This document shows, piece by piece, positions 1-5,656 of a stretch of 5,656 nucleotides of DNA (position 1 is the first letter of the stretch; each line of letters starts with the position of its first letter). Made by a program: the position numbers and the translations under genes. This stretch comes from Candidatus Roizmanbacteria bacterium. GTDB lineage: Bacteria; Patescibacteriota; Microgenomatia; UBA1406; GWC2-37-13. The stretch is from contig JAAXWV010000096.1 in assembly GCA_013334845.1 (NCBI GenBank), positions 1 through 5,656 of the forward strand. The letters are read 5' to 3'. The notes under the pieces are model-generated. The model saw nothing but the letters and a program-made list of their open reading frames with translations, did no database searches and was not told where the DNA came from.

Positions 1-598
1 ATGGAATACCTGTCACAAATAATATTGCAAGGGCATTTTCATCCTTATAAATTGATCCCCCGAAAATATCGGCAGGTCCCATCAGTCGCCCCATATTGAA
101 CTGCATCCAGTTTTCACTGAGATATTGGTTATTTGCCCAGTAGATAAAATATATTGTAGTAACCAGCAGGATAAGGGAGAGATATCTGATTTTTTTTATA
201 TCGTTTAAGGCAAGGGCCGCGCAGAAATAAAAAAGAAATATCTTATTTGAAGCCGAAAATAACGCATCAGGATTAAAATTTTTGAATGAAGGATCTGAAA
301 CATAAGGTCCGAAATAATAGGAGACAGTAACAAACAACCAAAGTAGCAAAACGTAAAGATTTAGTTTTGTTGTGAGAAAGCTGAAGTCGAATTGACGTTG
401 CAGAAGCTTAATGCCGACCCCTGCCAGAGCAAAAACAGCCACGATAAAAGACACCCTGAGACCTTCAAAATTCCACCACCATATGTATTGCGGACCGAGT
501 ACAGCAAGAAGGTAATATGAAAGAATACCAACCCATGGCCGCGAAAGCGAAGCAATAGCTGAGGCAACTATTATAATTGCAAGCAGTATTTTTCCCAT
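1..598 (-). CDS. O-antigen ligase/polymerase-type membrane protein (partial, C-terminus outside window)
   Basis: The frame is open from ATG at 596-598 to the left edge, giving 199 codons with no stop; the rest lies outside. The predicted protein is strongly hydrophobic, with segments at about residues 4-18, 22-36, 48-64, 80-97, 117-131 and 138-154. These are separated by short loops, including GPQYIWWWNFEG (35-46). The later stretch GRLMGPADIFGG (170-181), followed by YKDENALAMLFVTGIP (184-199), resembles the conserved loop and helix of O-antigen ligase/Wzy_C-type proteins, including the exosortase-associated O-glycosylation ligase group. Such proteins act at the periplasmic face, either polymerising repeat units (Wzy) or transferring finished chains to lipid A or protein. 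AGGAAGA lies 7 nt upstream, and an in-frame TAG at 611-613 excludes an earlier start. With a flippase in the cluster, a Wzy polymerase is the likeliest role, but polymerase and ligase cannot be separated from this fragment. Confidence 0.78.
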   Translation of the reverse strand, partial: MGKILLAIIIVASAIASLSRPWVGILSYYLLAVLGPQYIWWWNFEGLRVSFIVAVFALAGVGIKLLQRQFDFSFLTTKLNLYVLLLWLFVTVSYYFGPYVSDPSFKNFNPDALFSASNKIFLFYFCAALALNDIKKIRYLSLILLVTTIYFIYWANNQYLSENWMQFNMGRLMGPADIFGGSIYKDENALAILFVTGIP

Positions 599-605
599 TT
601 GACTA

Positions 606-612
606 TCTTCCT
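606..612 (-). promoter_or_regulatory. Ribosome binding site of the ligase/polymerase gene
   Basis: AGGAAGA reads on the minus strand 7 nt before the ATG at 598. It overlaps an in-frame TAG (611-613), so this ATG is the first possible start in the frame. The site supports the otherwise unproven partial gene. Confidence 0.65.
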
Positions 613-618
613 AATTTG

Positions 619-627
619 ATTGTAGCA
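619..627 (-). promoter_or_regulatory. Possible extended -10 promoter element before the ligase/polymerase gene
   Basis: The minus strand reads TGCTACAAT, which matches the extended -10 consensus TGnTATAAT at all but one position. It lies about 20 nt upstream of the ATG, so a transcript would have a very short leader. No good -35 hexamer is found 16-18 nt upstream (the 17-nt position reads GCGGCT), so the call rests on the -10 alone and could be chance in AT-rich DNA. Confidence 0.3.
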
Positions 628-640
628 TAGAGGTCTGATT

Positions 641-669
641 CAGCCGCCATTACAAAAACACATCGGCTG
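641..669 (-). repeat. Small inverted repeat (6-bp stem) in the methyltransferase-ligase gap
   Basis: CAGCCG at 641-646 pairs with CGGCTG at 664-669, leaving a 17-nt loop. The stem is GC-rich but short and no T-run follows it on the minus strand, so it does not look like an intrinsic terminator. It sits just downstream of the methyltransferase stop, where it could slow 3'-end decay or be a chance pairing. It is the only dyad I noticed in the 80-nt gap. Confidence 0.35.
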
Positions 670-678
670 CAAGACGTT

Positions 679-1671
679 TCAAGGGGTCCCATGTCTTTTA
701 AAAAAGAGATACATTTCACTGCCGTTTCTCTCTGTTTTTCTCTTCTGCCATTCATCACGTGCTTTTCCTTTCAAAAAAGAATCCATCGGTTTTGAGAATA
801 GATAAAAAGGAAATCCCAGTGTCAAGAAAATACAATCACGAAATGTCTTACCTTGCTCATGAAGTTTTCTCTCAACAAAAGCGGTAGGATAACGCATGGC
901 ATAAACAAAGAACAACTTGTAGCGTAAAATTGTGAGCTCTCTTCTGGCGTTTTCATCTAAGGCTGAAGACGTATCAGTAAGAAAGCGCACAAAACCAGGC
1001 CCAGACCGTGTAATCCAGTTAATTGCGCCATAGTATTGATTGCTGTAATACTCCTTTACCAAAACAAACTCTTTTTTTCTATAGAGTTTGTTCAATTGCT
1101 CCGTATTTAACCTTCGAACATGCCCTTCATCCTCGAAGAAAAAACGATTCTCGAGATTCTCATTAACTCCGTCTTTCCGTAAAAGACAAATGCTATGTTC
1201 AAAACTCCCTTCATTACCACAAGGCAAAATATGGAGAATTGTAGCCTCATCCTTCAGCAAATCATCTATCTCATCAAGAACGTGAGATAAATCATAGACG
1301 TGTTCGAGAACATGATGTGTAAATAAAAAATCAAATTTCTTACTTGCAAATTCACTGTCGCCTGCTGCTAAAAAAATACACTCCGGATAGCGTTTTTTTG
1401 CGTTCTCCACTGCAATAGTGCTGATGTCTGTTCCATACACTTTCCACCCGCGTGGCAAGGCCTGTTTAATGACATTTGTCAACACCCCATTGCCGCACCC
1501 GAAGTCAATGGCTTCACCCACATCCGGCAGTTCAAGACTACGGATGACTTCGAAAATTCTCTGTTTCTTTTCAATAGGCCATTCATCCATATACCCGTGA
1601 GAGTAACGATCCTGATAGAAATCAACCGCGGCGTACTTGTCATATAACTGTGATGTTTTCTGTTGTTGCAT
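679..1671 (-). CDS. Class I SAM-dependent methyltransferase
   Basis: This protein should transfer a methyl group from S-adenosylmethionine, and in this setting the target is plausibly a sugar of the polysaccharide. The 330 residues carry SAM motif I as AIDFGCGNGVL (54-64), the acidic post-I strand VYGTDIS (78-84) that usually binds the ribose, and FDFLFTHHVLEHVYDL (113-128), typical of the Methyltransf_11/23-type families. The SAM domain ends by about residue 150. The remaining ~180 residues are basic and aromatic, with a hydrophobic patch at 281-293 (IFLTLGFPFYLFS) that could sit at the membrane or bind acceptor. Simple methyltransferases of this class are about 200-250 residues, so the tail is notable. 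The ATG is supported by AGGAAG 5 nt upstream, and the gene starts 9 nt after the GT2 stop, whose TAG is part of that ribosome binding site. O-methylation of a sugar is inferred from context; the acceptor is unknown. Confidence 0.88.
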   Translation of the reverse strand: MQQQKTSQLYDKYAAVDFYQDRYSHGYMDEWPIEKKQRIFEVIRSLELPDVGEAIDFGCGNGVLTNVIKQALPRGWKVYGTDISTIAVENAKKRYPECIFLAAGDSEFASKKFDFLFTHHVLEHVYDLSHVLDEIDDLLKDEATILHILPCGNEGSFEHSICLLRKDGVNENLENRFFFEDEGHVRRLNTEQLNKLYRKKEFVLVKEYYSNQYYGAINWITRSGPGFVRFLTDTSSALDENARRELTILRYKLFFVYAMRYPTAFVERKLHEQGKTFRDCIFLTLGFPFYLFSKPMDSFLKGKARDEWQKRKTERNGSEMYLFFKRHGTP

Positions 1672-1676
1672 CGCTG

Positions 1677-1682
1677 CTTCCT
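1677..1682 (-). promoter_or_regulatory. Ribosome binding site of the methyltransferase, overlapping the GT2 stop
   Basis: AGGAAG on the minus strand ends 5 nt before the methyltransferase ATG. The GT2 stop codon TAG (1681-1683) provides its first two bases, so a ribosome ending GT2 sits on the start region of the next gene. This suggests translational coupling. Confidence 0.6.
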
Positions 1683-2577
1683 ATAGGTAAGACCATGGGT
1701 AGTGCAAAAAACCGTTTAGCATTAATCTCCTCCAACTCAACCCTCTTTTTCTGCACTCTTTACTCATTTCAAGAAACTGTTGAGACAGTATCTTGTTGTA
1801 CATTTTCTGATGTCGAGTAACCGCTGCAGGCCAAACACTGACAGATGTTATCGGGCTCTCATTGGGCAAAATAGTTCTTTCTGCTTGAACGTCATGAAAA
1901 AAACTGCATCGGATTTGCTGAAAAATCGGCTCCTTGTCAACTTGGATTTCACTGCTTTTATGATGAACCGACCTGATATACAAGGGATCTCTTAAATTAT
2001 GAGCCTTTGTTTTACTAACAAGTCTGTTCCACAACTCATAATCCTGAACATAGCGATAGTCTTCATTATATCCTCCGTTTTCCTCCAGCAATCTTCTGTT
2101 GATCATCATTGAGCCGTGCACAAAAGGAGTAACAAAATACAGGGCTTTCTGTATTTCATCATGAGTTACAGGAAACAAGTATGCTTCGTTTACCAGATCG
2201 TATTTATCATGAAGCAAAAAACAGGCACTACCAAGCAGTCCGATTTCGGGATTCCTCTTCAGAAAATCTAATTGACACTCAAAGCGATTATACATAGAGA
2301 TATCATCTGCGTCCTGCCGAGCTATCCAGATACCTCTGGCTTTTGATAAGGCAAAATTGAGTGATTTCGTAAGACCAGCATTCTCTCGCTCTATCAAAAT
2401 GATTCTATCATCCTTGATTGATTTAATAAGATCTGCCGTCTTGTCATTACTCCCGTCATCAATAATCAGAATCTCAAAATTCGATATTGTTTGAATTAAC
2501 AGGCTAATAAGCGAACGCACTATAAATTGTTCGCTGTTATATGCCGACATAATAACTGAAATAAGCGGTTGACTCAT
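1681..2577 (-). CDS. Glycosyltransferase family 2 (GT-A fold)
   Basis: This enzyme is likely an inverting transferase adding one sugar of the repeat unit on the cytoplasmic side. The 298 residues start with the classic GT2 strand ISVIMSAYNSE (6-16), followed by EILIIDDGSNDKT (35-47), where the Asp pair contacts the nucleotide. ENAGLTKSLNFAL (65-77) and the metal-binding motif in ARQDADD (86-92, DXD at 89-91) come next. NEDYRYVQDYELWNRL (171-186) holds the acidic residues that usually include the catalytic base. No transmembrane helix is visible, unlike processive GT2 synthases, so it should be soluble or peripheral. The ATG overlaps the GT4 stop by one base (TAATG), with GAGGAAG 13 nt upstream inside the GT4 gene, so translation is probably coupled. 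The C-terminal ~90 residues are basic and aromatic and match no motif I recognise. Donor sugar and acceptor are unknown. Confidence 0.93.
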   Translation of the reverse strand: MSQPLISVIMSAYNSEQFIVRSLISLLIQTISNFEILIIDDGSNDKTADLIKSIKDDRIILIERENAGLTKSLNFALSKARGIWIARQDADDISMYNRFECQLDFLKRNPEIGLLGSACFLLHDKYDLVNEAYLFPVTHDEIQKALYFVTPFVHGSMMINRRLLEENGGYNEDYRYVQDYELWNRLVSKTKAHNLRDPLYIRSVHHKSSEIQVDKEPIFQQIRCSFFHDVQAERTILPNESPITSVSVWPAAVTRHQKMYNKILSQQFLEMSKECRKRGLSWRRLMLNGFLHYPWSYL

Positions 2578-3764
2578 TATTTGTTTAAAACTTCCTCGTA
2601 CACCTTCATATGTGCCTCAGCAGAACGCTCCCAGGAAAACATCCTTGATCTGGCAATTCCCGCCTCTGATTGATTTTTCCTGAAAGATTCATCGCTCAGC
2701 ATTTTCTCAATACCCTTTGCAATATGGGTATAGTCATGTGGACTGAACTGAAGGCCGACTTCACCCAGCACCTCCGGCAGTGATGAAGTATTGGATGATA
2801 TGACAGGAGTACCGCAAGCCATTGCCTGTAGAAGAGGGAATCCAAAGCCTTCATAACGGGACAGGCATAGGAAAAGGGATGCATTCTGAAAATGTTCTAT
2901 CAATTCATTTTGAGTTACCCAACCTTTCACCTCAACAGATTCAAGCAGATTATTTCTTTTAAGCGTTTGAATTAACAGTGACTGCTCATTTCCGCTGAAT
3001 CCTATGATCTTCAAAGGGTAAGCGCTTCTAATTTCATACGGCACGTTTGCCCAGGACAAGATGGCGCCTTCCGGATTTTTTTGGTAACTATCTCCTCCCA
3101 GCATCAGCACGAAGAGTTGGGCGGATGAATTCTCTTTTTTTTTAACTTCTTTGCTAAACTCCTCATCCAAGCCATGATAGATCACTTCTATTTTATCAGG
3201 ATTAATTTCCAGCGTTTTTTGAATATCTCCCGCAGAATATCTTGATACTGTAATTATTTTAGCAGCCCTTCTCATTACATATCTGTACATAGCCCAAACA
3301 TATAACTTTGTCCTCAACATATACAAAGACATTCTGAAATTTGATTGGAAAAACAAAGACTTCCACGAATATCTCAAGGGCAAATACAGATACTCCATGA
3401 CATCATGCACTGTAACAACTGTCGGGACATGCGAGACAAAAACATTTCTGTTTCCAGGCATATGAAGAAGATCTATTTTATACTCCTTAAGAAGCCTCGG
3501 TAAATATATCTGCTCCCACTTCACTTCAGCATCGTCATTATAATTAACAATTTCGACATTATCATAACGGCTCAGAATACCATCCAATCTCTGTTGATAA
3601 TTTTCAGCCTTATCATTATGCTCATAGGCTTTATTAATAAAAAAATAAAACCGATACTTCCTTGTCAAAGCTGGCAAATACTGGCATAACCTTGTCACAT
3701 ATAACGGCATTCCTCTTAATGGGCGAAGCAGAAAACGAGCATCTATACCGATTCTCTTAATCAT
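2577..3764 (-). CDS. Glycosyltransferase family 4 (GT-B fold)
   Basis: This enzyme is likely a retaining transferase that moves a sugar from a nucleotide donor onto the growing lipid-linked glycan at the cytoplasmic membrane face. The 395 residues fit a two-domain GT-B protein. The N-terminal acceptor domain opens with IGIDARFLL, has the loop RGMPLYV (17-23), and later HDVMEY (120-125) and ITVSRYSAGDI (171-181), a typical GT4 stretch. The C-terminal donor domain begins near LFVLMLGG (217-224) and contains SRYEGFGFPLLQAMACGTPV (302-321). In the usual E-x7-E donor motif, Glu305 is kept but the second Glu is Gln313. No membrane segment is seen. The ATG lies 21 nt after the pyruvyl transferase stop, and no strong Shine-Dalgarno is visible. 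The stop overlaps the start of the next gene as TAATG. An A9 run (3135-3143) encodes Lys208-Lys210 in the interdomain linker. Donor and linkage cannot be told from sequence. Confidence 0.92.
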   Translation of the reverse strand: MIKRIGIDARFLLRPLRGMPLYVTRLCQYLPALTRKYRFYFFINKAYEHNDKAENYQQRLDGILSRYDNVEIVNYNDDAEVKWEQIYLPRLLKEYKIDLLHMPGNRNVFVSHVPTVVTVHDVMEYLYLPLRYSWKSLFFQSNFRMSLYMLRTKLYVWAMYRYVMRRAAKIITVSRYSAGDIQKTLEINPDKIEVIYHGLDEEFSKEVKKKENSSAQLFVLMLGGDSYQKNPEGAILSWANVPYEIRSAYPLKIIGFSGNEQSLLIQTLKRNNLLESVEVKGWVTQNELIEHFQNASLFLCLSRYEGFGFPLLQAMACGTPVISSNTSSLPEVLGEVGLQFSPHDYTHIAKGIEKMLSDESFRKNQSEAGIARSRMFSWERSAEAHMKVYEEVLNK

Positions 3765-3785
3765 ACGAAACTGTCTTGGCTGTTG

Positions 3786-4826
3786 TCACACATACAGCTT
3801 TTCCAAAGCATCTTTCATGGCAACTTCATTTCTCTTTAGAACATAAGGGAAATCAATTTTATTGTTTGTTTCAGAATGCAGGATATTCTTTATGCATTCA
3901 TCCAATGTAAAGTTTACATCCATCGTTGGAGCCTCAGGAGCATGAGTTTCTATAAAAGCAGAAACTTTCTTATCACAGACCACTCCAACAAAAGGGGTTT
4001 TAACGGCAAAACTGAAAATACAACCATGCAGACGGCTTGAAACAACAAAACGTGCTCTTTTATATCTCTTTAATAATGAATCTAAACTCTCGTTAGAGTG
4101 GAATGTCTCGTCGTACTGCAACCCAAGCTCTTTTGCTGCTTTTTTTACAATAATTGACAACTGTTCCTGATTTCCTCCAGACATCAGAATATCTGAAGGA
4201 TGTAATACATGAAGCAAATGAGTTTTATCGAAATTATATTTATTCTGGAATCTGTTCATTATATAATTAACAGAAGGACATACGCCCACCGTAGGATTTG
4301 AAGCCTGTCCTCGCTGCAGAAGTTGTTGTGTCATTCTGTCCCGCACATGAATTGCCGCAGCAGAGCTGGCTATGCCATCTAATAATGACTGTGAGGGGAG
4401 ATCCCTTTTAGCTTTCAGCGTGTTAGCGCCAATTCCAAACATTACAAAAGGGATTGATAAATGCAGCAACTCTTCCCAAAAAGGGTTGAAGCACTCCTGA
4501 AGCAGTCCTCCCCCTCCAACAACTACCTTAGGGCATTTTCCTTTCTTCTTTAACCGTTCAAGAACTCTAAGGGTTTCCCTTAAAGCTGATTTGGATGCAT
4601 ACAGTTCCACCCCGCTGTTATTCGCCAAAAACTTCACACCCAAAGCTGATGCTCGGTCTCCCGGATTTACCGAATCAGCAGAGATATAAGATAAAACAGA
4701 AGCACTTCTACTTTCAATAATATTATGCAACCGACGTGAGACTGCTTTTAAAATATTTCTATCATACCTCAGAGAAGAATTAAAATATTTCCTATAACGC
4801 CATTCTATTCCGCTTTTGATGTCCAT
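3786..4826 (-). CDS. Polysaccharide pyruvyl transferase family protein (WcaK/CsaB-like)
   Basis: Family members such as CsaB and WcaK are known or thought to transfer a pyruvyl group from phosphoenolpyruvate to a sugar, forming a ketal that gives the glycan negative charge; they act in the cytoplasm. The 346-residue length is typical. Visible motifs in order are NPGDRAS (54-60), a glycine-rich VVVGGGGLL (101-109), FGIGAN (130-135), VRDRMT (161-166), GVCPSVNY (181-188) and the signature SRLHG (264-268), followed by a hydrophobic stretch ending VGVVCDKK. The ATG at 4824-4826 was chosen because it is preceded by a purine-rich stretch and an AGGTG 13 nt upstream, and because it leaves ~45 residues before the first core strand. 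It overlaps the flippase end by 22 nt and ends 21 nt before the GT4 gene. Many family members are untested, so pyruvylation is inferred from family membership, not shown. Confidence 0.88.
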   Translation of the reverse strand: MDIKSGIEWRYRKYFNSSLRYDRNILKAVSRRLHNIIESRSASVLSYISADSVNPGDRASALGVKFLANNSGVELYASKSALRETLRVLERLKKKGKCPKVVVGGGGLLQECFNPFWEELLHLSIPFVMFGIGANTLKAKRDLPSQSLLDGIASSAAAIHVRDRMTQQLLQRGQASNPTVGVCPSVNYIMNRFQNKYNFDKTHLLHVLHPSDILMSGGNQEQLSIIVKKAAKELGLQYDETFHSNESLDSLLKRYKRARFVVSSRLHGCIFSFAVKTPFVGVVCDKKVSAFIETHAPEAPTMDVNFTLDECIKNILHSETNNKIDFPYVLKRNEVAMKDALEKLYV

Positions 4827-5656
4827 TCTTTTTTACTTTCACCTACTTTATGCTTGTTGAATTTCAGACTACTTATTGAAAGCATTTGCAACACTTTCAA
4901 TCTTAGTTCCTTAAGAATTGAATCTTTCGTAAACATAAAATAGCTCAAATATATTGCGACACCCAACACACTTTTTGAGAACAATCTATCTACATCCTGC
5001 CTTCCCACCAAAAAGCTGTCAGCTGCAAAGACACAGATAAACAGAATGCCATTAACAACCAGTACTGGCCTCAATAAATAATAATATGCATATATCGTCA
5101 TTCCGATAATTTTATTTGTTACAATAAGATTTATCAGCCATAAAAGAAACAAGCTTATAGTAACACCAAGCGCGACACCTTCAATACCATAGTCGACTCC
5201 AACATATGCTCCACATAAAAGCATGACAGCATAAAGCAGTTGCACATAAAAATATTGTTTTACTTTTGCATACGATAGAAGTATTAAGCCCTTCAAGACT
5301 ATCAAGCAATAAAAAACACCGCCAAATGACATAATCTGAAGAGGTCTTATTGCACCTACCCACTTATCGCCATATATGACTTTAATCAGCTCAGGTGCAG
5401 TCAGAATAAATCCCAGCAACACAGGCAAGCTGATGAAGCATATTATTTTCAAGGCTTTTTCATACGCTAATCTCGCAAGCGCCTTATCCTCACCAATCCT
5501 GCACAAAGATGAAAAAAATACTCTTCCGACTAAATCAGCAACTTTTTCTTTAGGTAATACAGCAAGATCATAGGCTCTCTTATAAAAACCAAGTGACCCG
5601 GCCCCCAACAATTTCCCTACAATAAAATAATCTATATTCCGCGCTCCAAAATTTAG
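4805..5656 (-). CDS. Polysaccharide flippase, WzxC-like MOP superfamily (partial, N-terminus outside window)
   Basis: This protein probably moves lipid-linked oligosaccharide repeat units from the cytoplasmic to the periplasmic face of the inner membrane. The frame is open to the right edge, giving 283 visible residues plus a TGA stop; about 480-500 is usual for the family, so some 200 N-terminal residues are missing. The first visible residues, LNFGARNIDYFIVGKLLGAG, followed by GFYKRAYDLA, match the conserved central signature of WzxC/TuaB-type transporters. A TTG at 5609-5611 lies inside this signature and is not the start. About six hydrophobic segments follow, at visible residues ~71-87, 109-129, 139-154, 162-180, 194-213 and 229-242. 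The C-terminal ~40 residues are polar and lysine-rich, as expected for a cytoplasmic tail. The last 22 nt overlap the pyruvyl transferase gene, implying co-transcription. The family call is from motif recognition; the substrate is unknown. Confidence 0.88.
   Translation of the reverse strand, partial: LNFGARNIDYFIVGKLLGAGSLGFYKRAYDLAVLPKEKVADLVGRVFFSSLCRIGEDKALARLAYEKALKIICFISLPVLLGFILTAPELIKVIYGDKWVGAIRPLQIMSFGGVFYCLIVLKGLILLSYAKVKQYFYVQLLYAVMLLCGAYVGVDYGIEGVALGVTISLFLLWLINLIVTNKIIGMTIYAYYYLLRPVLVVNGILFICVFAADSFLVGRQDVDRLFSKSVLGVAIYLSYFMFTKDSILKELRLKVLQMLSISSLKFNKHKVGESKKEWTSKAE

Noticed and set aside
190..197. Eight-base A run (coding strand) in the ligase/polymerase gene as a phase-variation site
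   Set aside because: It encodes Lys-Lys in a cytoplasmic-type loop, and runs of seven occur in several other genes here, so this length is not distinctive in AT-rich DNA.
361..567. 68-codon minus-strand open frame in the left-edge region
   Set aside because: It lies in a different frame inside the longer membrane-protein frame (1-598), which has a ribosome binding site and family motifs. The shorter frame has neither and looks like a shadow.
641..669. Rho-independent terminator after the methyltransferase gene
   Set aside because: The stem is only 6 bp with a 17-nt loop and there is no following T-run on the minus strand, so a plain inverted repeat is the most that can be claimed.
1088..1600. 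Two short plus-strand open frames (1088-1285 and 1418-1600)
   Set aside because: Both lie antisense inside the methyltransferase gene, whose SAM motifs span the same region, and neither encodes a recognisable domain.
1780..1995. 71-codon plus-strand open frame
   Set aside because: It is antisense to the C-terminal part of the GT2 gene and resembles no known small protein.
2696..2884. 62-codon minus-strand frame inside the GT4 gene
   Set aside because: It overlaps the conserved donor-domain coding sequence out of frame. The A10-shifted frame hits a stop well before reaching it, so it is not a slippage product.
5181..5573. Short open frames on both strands inside the flippase gene (5181-5363 minus, 5376-5573 plus)
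   Set aside because: Both are out of frame with, or antisense to, a clear transmembrane transporter, and their translations show no coherent features.
5609..5611. TTG as a start codon for the flippase gene
   Set aside because: The frame stays open upstream to the window edge, and the 15 residues before it (LNFGARNIDYFIVGK) are part of the conserved family signature, so the gene is truncated by the window and does not start here.

Overview
The window is an internal slice of a surface-polysaccharide (capsule, O-antigen or exopolysaccharide) biosynthesis locus. All six genes lie on the minus strand, so transcription runs from the right edge to the left edge. By eye the base composition is AT-leaning (roughly 40% GC). 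Shine-Dalgarno-like AGGA motifs, tight gene packing and a Wzx/Wzy-type gene set suggest a bacterium, most likely Gram-negative (Proteobacteria or Desulfobacterota). No taxonomic marker is present, so this is a weak inference.

In transcription order: (1) the C-terminal part of a WzxC-like MOP-superfamily flippase, cut by the right edge (4805-5656); (2) a polysaccharide pyruvyl transferase family protein (3786-4826), overlapping the flippase by 22 nt; (3) a GT-B glycosyltransferase of family GT4 (2577-3764); (4) a GT-A glycosyltransferase of family GT2 (1681-2577), starting in a TAATG overlap with gene 3; (5) a class I SAM-dependent methyltransferase with a long C-terminal extension (679-1671), 9 nt after gene 4; (6) after an 80-nt gap, the N-terminal 199 codons of a multi-pass membrane protein of the O-antigen ligase/polymerase type, cut by the left edge (1-598).

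A working model is that the two glycosyltransferases add sugars to an undecaprenyl-linked repeat unit on the cytoplasmic face. The pyruvyl transferase and the methyltransferase may decorate it, the flippase exports it, and the ligase/polymerase-type protein polymerises or transfers it in the periplasm. The order flippase, pyruvyl transferase, GT4 is the same as wzxC-wcaK-wcaL in the E. coli colanic acid cluster.

The only non-coding stretch longer than about 25 nt is 599-678. It holds a possible extended -10 element, a 6-bp inverted repeat and the ribosome binding site of the last gene. I see no RNA gene, mobile element, CRISPR array or plus-strand gene. The locus looks like an ordinary if uncharacterised glycan cluster. 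The points most worth checking are an A9 tract at the domain linker of the GT4 gene, the partial membrane gene at the left edge, and the possible internal promoter.
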